Source of the DNA: Pseudomonadota bacterium
GTDB taxonomy: Bacteria > Pseudomonadota > Gammaproteobacteria > Burkholderiales > Burkholderiaceae_C
Length of the DNA: 9,261 nucleotides
Reading direction: 5' to 3'
Assembly (NCBI GenBank): GCA_023460715.1
Contig: JAEWPH010000199.1
Span: forward strand, 1 to 9,261
The notes below the pieces were generated by a model, which saw only the letters and a list, made by a program, of their open reading frames with translations, was not told where the DNA came from and searched no databases. Position numbers and translations under genes: made by a program. Of the stretch, positions 1 to 5,380 are shown in pieces; position 1 is the stretch's first letter, and every line of letters starts with the position of its first letter.

Positions 1-93
1 CGCGAAGGCCAGAGCGGCCCCGGCCCGCGCCAGGCCCCCCGAGGTGGCGCGGCCCGGGGACGGGTCGGCGGCGGCGTGGCGTGCGCTCACCAT
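1..93 (-). CDS. N-terminus of next gene in SCPU pilus operon, probably periplasmic pilus chaperone (partial)
   Basis: Only 31 codons lie inside the window; the gene runs off the left edge. The ATG (91-93) is followed directly by an in-frame GTG (88-90), and the stop of the upstream SCPU gene (87-89) overlaps both, so translation is probably coupled. The visible residues begin MVSARH, pass through a charged, Gly/Ala-rich stretch and end in the hydrophobic run AGAALAFA, consistent with the first part of a secretion signal. In Csu-type operons the gene after the small SCPU subunits is normally the PapD-like periplasmic chaperone, followed by the usher. The product name rests on that order alone, since no chaperone motif is visible. 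An alternative is a further SCPU subunit. Confidence 0.5.
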   Translation of the reverse strand, partial: MVSARHAAADPSPGRATSGGLARAGAALAFA

Positions 94-668
94 GAAAGGG
101 TCACCTGCACCGTGTCGGAGTACGCCCCGGCAGGCAGACCGAAGCCGGGAAAGCTGACGGTGCCCTGCAGCGGCAGCGCAGCCGCCGTGGCTTCCAGCGC
201 GAGGCCTGCGGGCACGTTCGGCAGCAATGCGGCGGCGGGTGTGGCGGCCAGCTGCAGGCTATAGGGCACGAACGCGCCGGCATTGTTGGAGAGCCGCCGC
301 TGCGGGCCCAGGGCGTGCTGTCCTGCGTCGACCGTGACCTGGACGGTGGTGCCGGGCGTGCACTGGATGCGCGCCTGGCCGCCGCTGCCGGAGCCGGCCA
401 GCCGCGTCTCCGTGCCCACGCGCACGGCGGAGTGGGTGCCGAAATCCAGGGTGCCGAAATCCAGTCCCGTGGTCTGCCCGCCGCCACCTGCGACGACGCA
501 GCCGCGCACGATCGCGGCGTTCACGGCGAAGCTGCCCGTGGTGGGGATCGAGGCCGGCACGGCCGGTGCCCCCTGCAGCATCAGCAGAGGCAGGGCGAGC
601 AGGGTCCGGGGCACCGGCGAAGCGGCGCCCCGCCCGGGCCGTGTCGCACGGCGGTGGACGGTTCGCAT
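87..668 (-). CDS. Spore coat U (SCPU/Csu-type) domain pilus subunit
   Basis: This is a 193-residue secreted protein. A basic N-terminus (residues 1-21) and a hydrophobic core (LLALPLLML, about 23-31) form a signal peptide, with cleavage likely near residue 39 (VPAS). The mature part has SCPU hallmarks: a first cysteine at 57 (RGCVVA), the LDFGTLDFGT element at 69-78, a second cysteine at 103 (IQC) expected to form a disulfide with C57, a hydrophobic PYSLQL strand, and the C-terminal strand GAYSDTVQVTLSW typical of donor-strand-complemented subunits. SCPU proteins are exported through a chaperone-usher pathway and assemble into thin adhesive pili or surface coats. The start is supported by AGGAGA at 675-680, six bases upstream of the ATG. 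It lies 52 bases after its paralogue and overlaps the next gene, so it belongs to one operon. Which Csu subunit it corresponds to cannot be told. Confidence 0.85.
   Translation of the reverse strand: MRTVHRRATRPGRGAASPVPRTLLALPLLMLQGAPAVPASIPTTGSFAVNAAIVRGCVVAGGGGQTTGLDFGTLDFGTHSAVRVGTETRLAGSGSGGQARIQCTPGTTVQVTVDAGQHALGPQRRLSNNAGAFVPYSLQLAATPAAALLPNVPAGLALEATAAALPLQGTVSFPGFGLPAGAYSDTVQVTLSW
435..464 (-). repeat. Perfect 15-bp tandem duplication within the SCPU gene (LDFGT x2)
   Basis: Two identical 15-base units (435-449 and 450-464) lie in tandem and in frame, encoding the pentapeptide LDFGT twice near the start of the mature SCPU domain. The other SCPU gene carries a related but diverged duplication (ADFGT LDFGT). 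Copy number could change by slipped-strand replication without breaking the frame. Confidence 0.85.
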
Positions 669-720
669 GGCGGGTCTCCTGCCGGGGCGCCGGCGTGCGG
701 CCTGCCCCGGGCGGTGGCAA

Positions 721-1335
721 TCAGAAGGTGAGCGTGACCTGGAGCTGGTCCGTGTACGCGCCGGCCGGCAGCGCCACGGCGCTGGTCTTGTTCACCAGCC
801 CATAGATCGGCAGCGCGAAGGGATTGCCCGCCGAAGGCACCGCAATGCCCGTGATTGCCGTGGAGGCGACGTAGGGAATGGTGTGGCCCGGATCGCGGTA
901 GACGTCGTAGGGCAGGAAGGCCGCGCCATTGGACATGGCACGGCTCCCGGTGCCGATGCCGGCGCCCTGGCCGGCGTGCGCCCCGCCGTCGATGGAAATG
1001 CTGAAGGCCGTGATCTCCGGCGAGCAGACGATCTGCGTGACGCCGGCGCCGCCCTCGCCACCGCTCGCCGTCACGCTGACGGGGCCGACGAAGGTGGCCG
1101 GCCGGGTACCGAAGTCCAGCGTGCCGAAGTCGGCGCCGGCCACGGTGCCCGGGCCGCCGTTGATCACGCAGCCGGAGGTGAGCATCATGCGGGCCGCCAG
1201 CACGCCCGACAGCGTGGCGGCGCCCAGCGGAGCGGCCGCTGAAACTGTCAGCAGCGCGGCAAGGGCCAGTGCTGCTGGGCGGCCGCGCCGGAGCCTCTGG
1301 AGCCCGGGCGGTGCGACGTGGTGTCTCTCTTCCAT
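721..1335 (-). CDS. Spore coat U (SCPU/Csu-type) domain pilus subunit, first gene of the operon
   Basis: This is a 204-residue secreted SCPU-domain protein. The frame is open 13 codons further upstream, but the ATG at 1333-1335 is chosen because AGGAG lies at 1342-1346, six bases away. The product then begins MEERHH, followed by a basic stretch and the signal-peptide core AALALAALLTVSAAA (residues 21-35), with cleavage likely near 40 (LGAA). The mature protein has cysteines at 56 (SGCVING) and 104 (IVC), the paired ADFGT LDFGT element at 68-77, PYDVYRD at 132-138, and the C-terminal strand GAYTDQLQVTLTF. These features match pilus subunits of the chaperone-usher SCPU family, which form surface fibres for adhesion or biofilm. 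It is a paralogue of the following gene. Its 5' leader carries several hairpins, so transcription probably starts within 1460-1540. Family assignment is firm; the exact role in the fibre is unknown. Confidence 0.86.
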   Translation of the reverse strand: MEERHHVAPPGLQRLRRGRPAALALAALLTVSAAAPLGAATLSGVLAARMMLTSGCVINGGPGTVAGADFGTLDFGTRPATFVGPVSVTASGGEGGAGVTQIVCSPEITAFSISIDGGAHAGQGAGIGTGSRAMSNGAAFLPYDVYRDPGHTIPYVASTAITGIAVPSAGNPFALPIYGLVNKTSAVALPAGAYTDQLQVTLTF

Positions 1336-1340
1336 CGTTT

Positions 1341-1346
1341 TCTCCT
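1341..1346 (-). promoter_or_regulatory. Ribosome binding site deciding the SCPU start
   Basis: On the minus strand AGGAGA precedes the ATG at 1333-1335 by five to six bases. The in-frame ATG 13 codons upstream (1372-1374) has no comparable site, so the downstream ATG is preferred. Confidence 0.7.
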
Positions 1347-1420
1347 CTGGACGAAAAATCGATGCCGGATACACGCCGCGGGGTGACCACCCTCCAGGCG
1401 CCCATCACGGGCTGGCGGAT

Positions 1421-1441
1421 GCGCCCTTGTACGAAGGGCGC
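1421..1441 (-). other. Leader hairpin with perfect 8-bp stem
   Basis: GCGCCCTT (1421-1428) pairs with AAGGGCGC (1434-1441) across a 5-base loop. It lies 86 bases upstream of the first SCPU start codon, so it should be in the transcribed leader. No T run follows on the minus strand, so it is not a classical terminator. Confidence 0.5.
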
Positions 1442-1442
1442 T

Positions 1443-1463
1443 GCCCCAGGAGTTGTCCTGGGC
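1443..1463 (-). other. Leader hairpin with 7-bp stem and 4-base loop
   Basis: CCCAGGA (1445-1451) pairs with TCCTGGG (1456-1462) across a GTTG loop (plus-strand reading). It is separated from the 1421-1441 hairpin by one base. The tandem arrangement suggests a structured 5' leader, such as an RNA-stability or attenuation element. The function is inferred from structure only. Confidence 0.45.
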
Positions 1464-1505
1464 TTGCGGTCTGCGCCGCTTGGAAACCTGTCTGAGAGGA
1501 TGTTA

Positions 1506-1532
1506 CCTATTTTTGGAAAGTCGAAAAATAGG
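1506..1532. promoter_or_regulatory. AT-rich perfect inverted repeat, candidate operator of the SCPU operon
   Basis: CCTATTTTT (1506-1514) and AAAAATAGG (1524-1532) form 9-bp perfect arms around a 9-base centre. The AT-rich arms in a GC-rich genome, about 170 bases upstream of the operon, fit a regulator-binding site near the promoter. It lacks the GC stem and T tract of a Rho-independent terminator. The regulator is not identifiable. Confidence 0.4.
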
Positions 1533-1643
1533 CGGAAAGCCCTGGTCGGTTGCCGGGAATGTCCTGCATCCCTGCGCGCCCCGGGTCTACAAAGGGTCGT
1601 AGCGTCCTGTGCTGCGGAGGGGCGGAGTGGCCCCGCGTCAGCG

Positions 1644-2516
1644 TCAGCGCCGACGCAGCAACAGGGCCTGGCGCAGCATGCGCGCAGCGCGGTCGCGGAT
1701 CTGGAAGGGGCTGTGGCCCGGCAGCGGGCGGAGCTTGGACATGGAGCACGCCGCCAGGAAGTCGTGCAGGATGGGCGTGTCGTCCAGCGTGGACGCGTCG
1801 GGCGTGCGGAATTCCGGGTGCCACTGGGTCGCCGCGATGTAGCCGCGGCCGCGCGCGGGCCGGCGGCGGATGGCCTCGGGCACGCCGTCCGGGTGGCTCC
1901 AGGCCTCGATCTCGAAGCCCGGCGCCAGGTTCTTGATGCCCTGGTGGTGGATGCTGTTGACCACCACCCGTTGCTGGTTCGGGTACATGCGCGCCAGCCG
2001 GGAGCCCGGCACCAGATCGATCTCGTGCACGTGCTGGTCGTAGGTGGCGGCATTGCGGTGCTGCATGGCGCCCGGGTGCTGCGTCTCGATGTCCTGGTAG
2101 AGCGTGCCGCCGAAGGCCACGTTGATCAGCTGGAGGCCCCGGCAGACACCGAAGATGGGTTTGCCGGCCTGCTCGAAAGCCTCCACCACCGCCAGGTCGT
2201 ACAGGTCGCGCACGCGGTCGCCCAGCCATGCGTCCTTGAGCGGCACCTCGCCATAGCTGCCGGGCCACACGTCGGCGCCGCCGTGCATGACCACGCCGTC
2301 CAGCCATTCCGCGTAGTGGGCCAGTGTCACGTCGCCGCGCGCCGTCTCACCGGTGGGGCACGGCACCATCACCACCATGGCTCCGGCCGACATGATCCAG
2401 TGCGCAATCGACTGCTCCACGTACTGCAGCGTCTTGTTGGTGAACAGCGAGCGTGCCGGATCAGCGTGGGAGAAGCACGCGGACAGTCCGATCTTGAGTC
2501 GTTTGGAGGCGCTCAT
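1644..2516 (-). CDS. Gamma-glutamyl-gamma-aminobutyrate hydrolase family protein (peptidase C26, PuuD-like)
   Basis: This 290-residue cytoplasmic hydrolase has the class-I glutamine amidotransferase fold. The nucleophile elbow FGVCRGLQLIN (122-132) supplies the catalytic cysteine C125, and QWHPEF (231-236) supplies H233 and E235, completing the Cys-His-Glu triad. MHGGADVWP (77-85) and VNSIHHQG (186-193) are further C26 signatures. PuuD in this family cleaves gamma-glutamyl-GABA in putrescine catabolism; other members act on other gamma-glutamyl amides, so the substrate here is not settled. The start MSASKRLKIG at 2514-2516 is chosen because the family homology begins just after it and GGAAG lies at 2525-2529. 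The frame extends 46 codons upstream with a composition unlike the domain. No other putrescine (puu) gene is in the window. The gene stands alone, divergent from the RaiA-like gene, and its upstream region holds palindromes. Confidence 0.85.
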   Translation of the reverse strand: MSASKRLKIGLSACFSHADPARSLFTNKTLQYVEQSIAHWIMSAGAMVVMVPCPTGETARGDVTLAHYAEWLDGVVMHGGADVWPGSYGEVPLKDAWLGDRVRDLYDLAVVEAFEQAGKPIFGVCRGLQLINVAFGGTLYQDIETQHPGAMQHRNAATYDQHVHEIDLVPGSRLARMYPNQQRVVVNSIHHQGIKNLAPGFEIEAWSHPDGVPEAIRRRPARGRGYIAATQWHPEFRTPDASTLDDTPILHDFLAACSMSKLRPLPGHSPFQIRDRAARMLRQALLLRRR

Positions 2517-2570
2517 GGGGCAGGCTTCCGCAAGGCAGCTGCACCGGGGCCGGAAAGGGCGTGACGAGGG

Positions 2571-2584
2571 GGGATGCGCATCCC
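2571..2584. promoter_or_regulatory. 14-bp perfect palindrome upstream of the C26 hydrolase
   Basis: GGGATGCGCATCCC is its own reverse complement. It lies 55 bases upstream of the hydrolase start codon and is followed by the palindrome AAATTT (2585-2590). Such a site suits a dimeric repressor or activator, but the regulator is unknown and chance cannot be excluded. Confidence 0.4.
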
Positions 2585-2594
2585 AAATTTGTAG

Positions 2595-2609
2595 CACCGG
2601 TGACCGGTG
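2595..2609. promoter_or_regulatory. Tandem ACCGGTG repeat containing the palindrome CACCGGTG
   Basis: ACCGGTG occurs twice directly in tandem (2596-2602 and 2603-2609), and CACCGGTG (2595-2602) is a perfect palindrome. It lies 11 bases from the 14-bp palindrome, between the divergent hydrolase and RaiA-like genes. It may be part of one composite operator. Confidence 0.35.
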
Positions 2610-2764
2610 AGCAGGTGTAGGAGCCGGCCGCAGCCCGGTGGCAGGCGCATTCACCCGCCCGGTTGCCGCGTATCAAGCAGTGACGGCGCAGTCTGGGCAT
2701 GATGGGGTTGCCCGATCCCGCCGGGTCATTCTGGCGGGCCGATCATCCACCACAGGAGAACACG

Positions 2765-3112
2765 ATGCAGATTCAAGTGAACACCGACGACCACATCCAG
2801 GGCGGCGAATCGCTCAGCCGCTGGGTCCAGGAAGAGGCCGGCAACCGCCTGGCGCGCTTTCGCGAGCATGTCACGCGGGTGGAAGTCTTCCTGTCGGACG
2901 TGGATGCCGGCAAGTCGGGCGCGGCGGACAAGCGCTGCGTGATCGAGACGCGCGTCGCCGGCCGACAGCCTCTGGCCGTGAACGCCGAAGCCGACAAGGT
3001 GGCCGATGCCTTCCTGAGTGCGGTCGACAAGCTGGCCCGCGCGCTGGACACCGACCTGGGCCGCCTCAAGGACCGCCACGGCCGCGAAACCATTCGCACG
3101 GCCGAGGGCTGA
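2765..3112 (+). CDS. HPF/RaiA-family ribosome-associated protein
   Basis: This 115-residue cytoplasmic protein is the size of short hibernation factors (RaiA/HPF). The start is the ATG at 2765, with AGGAG at 2754-2758 six bases upstream. Family features are the N-terminal strand MQIQVN, an amphipathic helix (about 16-35), the strand VEVFLSD (39-45) followed by a Gly/Lys loop, DKRCVIETRVAG (55-66), PLAV (69-72), and a C-terminal helix rich in Ala and basic residues (about 78-104). Members bind the 30S decoding-site region and block or pause translation in stationary phase or stress. The usual housekeeping hpf of proteobacteria sits beside rpoN; that context is absent here, so this may be an additional stress paralogue. 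It is a single gene, divergent from the C26 hydrolase and convergent with the DUF4130 gene. No clear sigma-70 promoter was seen upstream. Confidence 0.82.
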   Translation: MQIQVNTDDHIQGGESLSRWVQEEAGNRLARFREHVTRVEVFLSDVDAGKSGAADKRCVIETRVAGRQPLAVNAEADKVADAFLSAVDKLARALDTDLGRLKDRHGRETIRTAEG

Positions 3113-3124
3113 GTCCGAAGCAGC

Positions 3125-3170
3125 GCAGCGGAGGTGGACGCCCGCCGCCGCTGCTACCGCCGTGGCGGTA
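3125..3170. terminator. Candidate bidirectional terminator structures between convergent genes
   Basis: Two stems lie between and over the ends of the convergent RaiA-like and DUF4130 genes. GCAGCGG (3125-3131) pairs with CCGCTGC (3148-3154) over a 16-base loop. TACCGCC (3155-3161) pairs with GGCGGTA (3164-3170) over two bases and includes the DUF4130 stop codon. Neither is followed by a T run, so intrinsic termination is uncertain. Confidence 0.3.
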
Positions 3171-4023
3171 TGCGCCGCTGCGGCGTGCTGGCCTGCGCCG
3201 CCACCATGTGCGCGCTGCGCTCGTGGGCGCCGCGCGCCAGGCCGTCGATGAGTGGGGCTTCCGGCAGGTTCTTCCAGTAGCGCGTGGGCATCTCGCGCCG
3301 CATCATGGCGAGCTTGAGGCGCGCCGGGTTGAAGGTGTGGGCGTAGTAGGTGAGCCACAGCGATTCGCCCGCGTCCGCCGCGGGCGCATCGGCCCGTGTG
3401 CCGCCCGGGCCTATTTCCAGCGCCTGGCCGTCCCAGCGCAGGCTGCAGTCGGGCGTAAGGATGGCCCAGCGCATCTGCGTGAACCGCTGCACGAAGAAGC
3501 GGGCGTTGGCCTCGGTGATGAAGTGGTCGGGCTCGAACCAGGCCAGGTGCCAGGGCTCAGCGCCGAGGTCGCCAGTCACGGGCCGGAAGCGCACGAAGGC
3601 GCGCATCTTGTGGATGTCGCGGCGCACCGCGGCGGCCATGCGCGCCAGCCGCACGCGGTCCGGGTCCAGGGCGTCGTGGCGCAGGCCGGGCTCGCGCTGC
3701 AGCCGCCACAGCAGCCGGTAGACCAGCGCGAAACGCTCCGGCCGGCGGTGCAGGATGCAGGACTCGCACAGGGCCAGCAGTTCGCGTGGCACGTGCAGCG
3801 CCGTTGCCGTTTCCCCTTCGCTCTTTGGTAGCGGCAGGGCGGGGAGGCGCTCCTCTGCGCCGGCATTCGCAGCGGCAAACAGGCTGTCTTCCGCGTCCCC
3901 TTGCACGCGCCATTCCACTGCCTCGGGCGCCAGGCCGGCCTGCAGGCAGGCGCGGGCCGACTGGCGAAAGCCTGCCCAGTCGGCTGGGTGGGCGAGCGTG
4001 ATGCCGTGCAGCGGGGCGCTCAT
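3154..4023 (-). CDS. DUF4130/TIGR03915-like putative DNA metabolism protein, partner of the radical SAM protein
   Basis: The protein has 289 residues. Its ATG (4021-4023) overlaps the TGA of the radical SAM gene (ATGA), so translation is coupled. Recognisable family blocks are SCILHRRPERFALVYRLLWRL (positions 88-108), VRRDIHKMRAFVRFR (about 123-137), WHLAWFEPDHFI (148-159), FFVQRFTQMRWAILTPD (166-182), and MPTRYWKNLPEA (255-266) near the C-terminus. The family is known from its near-constant pairing with TIGR03916 radical SAM proteins and from frequent C-terminal fusion to a uracil-DNA-glycosylase-family (UdgX-type) domain, hence a predicted role in DNA repair or modification. Biochemistry is not established to my knowledge. 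Here no glycosylase domain follows: the protein ends about 23 residues after the last block, in a basic tail (QRRIPPRR). It should share the LexA-type control of the upstream gene. Confidence 0.85.
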   Translation of the reverse strand: MSAPLHGITLAHPADWAGFRQSARACLQAGLAPEAVEWRVQGDAEDSLFAAANAGAEERLPALPLPKSEGETATALHVPRELLALCESCILHRRPERFALVYRLLWRLQREPGLRHDALDPDRVRLARMAAAVRRDIHKMRAFVRFRPVTGDLGAEPWHLAWFEPDHFITEANARFFVQRFTQMRWAILTPDCSLRWDGQALEIGPGGTRADAPAADAGESLWLTYYAHTFNPARLKLAMMRREMPTRYWKNLPEAPLIDGLARGAHERSAHMVAAQASTPQRRIPPRR

Positions 4024-5297
4024 GCGAACAACGCACCCTGCGCCGGCGGCGGAGCCAGCAGGGCGGTGAGGCGGGTGGGGTCGCGCAGGCGTTCTGCGGG
4101 CCGGTGGTCTGCCACGGTGACGAAGGGCAGCACCTTGGCCAGCGGCACATGCAGGCGCGCCAGGTCGGCGTGGCGCAGCGCGCGGGCGCGGCGGGCGGCC
4201 AGCAGCCGGTCCACCGTGCGCACGCCCAGGCCGGGCACGCGCAGCAGGCGTTCGCGCACGGCGGTGTTCAGGTCCACGGGGAAGTGCTCGGGGTGGCCGA
4301 TCGCCCAGGCGAGCTTGGGGTCCATGTCCAGCGACAGCATGCCGCTCTGGCGTGGCGGCACGATCTCGTCGTGCCGGAAGCCGTAGAAGCGCATCAGCCA
4401 GTCGGCTTGGTAGAGGCGGTGTTCCCGCACCAGCGGCGGGGCCTGCAGCGGTAGCGCGCGCGATGCGTCGGGAATGGGGCTGAAGGCCGAGTAGTACACG
4501 CGCCGCAGCTGCAGGCCGGTGTACAGCTGCGCGCTGGCGGTGAGGATGGTGCGGTCGTCCGCGCCGTCCGCGCCCACGATCATCTGCGTGCTCTGCCCGC
4601 CGGGGGCGAAGACGGGCGCCGCCGCCCGCCGCGTGCGCCCTGGCAGCGAGACGACCTGGCCCGTGCGCTGCTGCTCGGCCCGCGCCTGGCGCGCGTCGGC
4701 GATGTGCGTGGCCACGCGCGCCATCGACCGGCGGATGGCGGGGCCGTTCTTCTCGGGCGCCAGCGCCTCCAGCCCCTGCGCCGTGGGCAGCTCGATGTTG
4801 ATGCTCAGCCGGTCGGCATAGCGGCCGGCGCGCTGCAGCAGCTCGGGCGAGGCGTCGGGAATGGTCTTGAGGTGGATGTAGCCGCGGAAGTCGTGCTCCT
4901 CGCGCAGCACGCGGGCCACTTCCACCACGCGCTCCATGGTGTAGTCGGGGCTTTGGATGATGCCGCTGGAGAGGAACAGCCCCTCGATGCAGTTGCGGCG
5001 GTAGAAGTCGAGCGTGAGGTCCACCACTTCCTGCACCGCGAAGCGGGCGCGGGGCACGTTGCTGCTCACGCGGTTCACGCAGTACAGGCAGTCGTACTGG
5101 CAATAGTTGGTGAACAGGATCTTGAGCAGCGAGATGCAGCGCCCATCCGGCGCATAGCTGTGGCAGATGCCCATGCCTTCGGTGGAGCCGATGCCGCGCC
5201 CGCCCTGCGAGTGGCGCGCCGTCGTGCCGCTGGAGGCGCAGGACGCGTCGTACTTGGCTGCGTCGGCCAGGATGGCGAGCTTGGATTCGGTGTTCAC
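4020..5297 (-). CDS. Putative DNA modification/repair radical SAM protein (TIGR03916-like) with C-terminal HhH
   Basis: The protein has 425 residues. The radical SAM cluster motif CxxxCxxC is at C66, C70 and C73 (NYCQYDCLYC), ligating a [4Fe-4S] cluster for reductive S-adenosylmethionine cleavage. The N-terminal KLAILADAAKYDASCASSG and the following GMGICHSYAPDGRC are family signatures. LSINIELPT (164-172) and GGQSTQMIVGA (233-243) belong to the barrel, with a charged, low-complexity stretch between them (about 196-230). LLRVPGLGVRTVDRLLAAR (361-379) is a helix-hairpin-helix, a non-specific DNA-binding element, which supports action on DNA. The start is GTG (5295-5297): an in-frame TAA lies four codons upstream and the family N-terminus begins immediately after. 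There is no ribosome site, and a LexA box with an overlapping promoter sits on the start. Reaction and substrate are unknown; spore photoproduct lyase is a distant radical SAM analogue. Confidence 0.9.
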   Translation of the reverse strand: MNTESKLAILADAAKYDASCASSGTTARHSQGGRGIGSTEGMGICHSYAPDGRCISLLKILFTNYCQYDCLYCVNRVSSNVPRARFAVQEVVDLTLDFYRRNCIEGLFLSSGIIQSPDYTMERVVEVARVLREEHDFRGYIHLKTIPDASPELLQRAGRYADRLSINIELPTAQGLEALAPEKNGPAIRRSMARVATHIADARQARAEQQRTGQVVSLPGRTRRAAAPVFAPGGQSTQMIVGADGADDRTILTASAQLYTGLQLRRVYYSAFSPIPDASRALPLQAPPLVREHRLYQADWLMRFYGFRHDEIVPPRQSGMLSLDMDPKLAWAIGHPEHFPVDLNTAVRERLLRVPGLGVRTVDRLLAARRARALRHADLARLHVPLAKVLPFVTVADHRPAERLRDPTRLTALLAPPPAQGALFA

Positions 5298-5314
5298 TGT
5301 ATGAATTTACAGTG
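5295..5314 (-). promoter_or_regulatory. LexA (SOS) box over the radical SAM start codon
   Basis: CACTGTATGAATTTACAGTG has 7-bp perfect arms and the CTGT-N8-ACAG core of gamma- and betaproteobacterial LexA sites. It agrees with the E. coli 20-base consensus at 15 positions by my count. It includes the GTG start (5295-5297) and the predicted -10 element, an ideal location for repression. The regulatory role is inferred; the sequence match is seen directly. Confidence 0.85.
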
Positions 5315-5332
5315 ATTTGCCGTCCATGGAAA
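5304..5332 (-). promoter_or_regulatory. Sigma-70-like promoter of the radical SAM-DUF4130 operon
   Basis: On the minus strand TTTCCA (-35, 5327-5332; 4/6 matches) and TAAATT (-10, 5304-5309; 4/6) are separated by 17 bases. The -10 lies within the LexA box. Initiation about seven bases downstream would fall on or beside the GTG start codon, predicting a leaderless mRNA. Confidence 0.5.
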
Positions 5333-5380
5333 GCCTGGGGCTTTCCAGCCACCACAGGCATCCCGCCGCCGTCAGCGTCG

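Larger units (their letters stand above)
1336..1643 (-). other. 308-base intergenic/leader region of the SCPU operon
   Basis: No credible gene lies here; frames crossing it have no ribosome site and do not resemble a protein family. It should contain the end of the C26 hydrolase transcript and the promoter and leader of the SCPU operon. Visible elements, in transcription order on the minus strand, are: a GC hairpin at 1619-1634 just after the hydrolase stop (5-bp stem, no T tract); an AT-rich inverted repeat at 1506-1532; two adjacent hairpins at 1443-1463 and 1421-1441; and a small dyad GGGTG/CACCC at 1381-1392. I found no convincing sigma-70 -35/-10 pair. The AT-rich island at about 1500-1540 stands out from the surrounding GC-rich sequence and is the most likely promoter zone. 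Confidence 0.6.

Noticed and set aside
1506..1532. Interpretation of the inverted repeat as a Rho-independent terminator of the C26 gene.
   Set aside because: The stem is AT-rich, no T run follows on the minus strand, and it lies over 110 bases after the stop codon. An operator role fits better.
581..2053. A 490-codon minus-strand frame crossing the SCPU genes and the C26 hydrolase.
   Set aside because: It is low-complexity and Arg/Ala-rich, spans the intergenic leader, and overlaps genes with clear motifs in other frames. Long spurious frames are expected at this GC content.
1269..2564. A 431-codon plus-strand frame opposite the C26 hydrolase.
   Set aside because: It is antisense to a gene with an intact Cys-His-Glu triad; its composition is His/Arg/Val-rich and it has no ribosome site.
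3154..5361. A 735-codon minus-strand open frame that could be read as one large protein.
   Set aside because: Only its last 289 codons (from 4023) look like a real family. The upstream part is the out-of-frame shadow of the radical SAM gene, rich in Arg/Ala/Pro/His, and the ATGA overlap gives a clean start.
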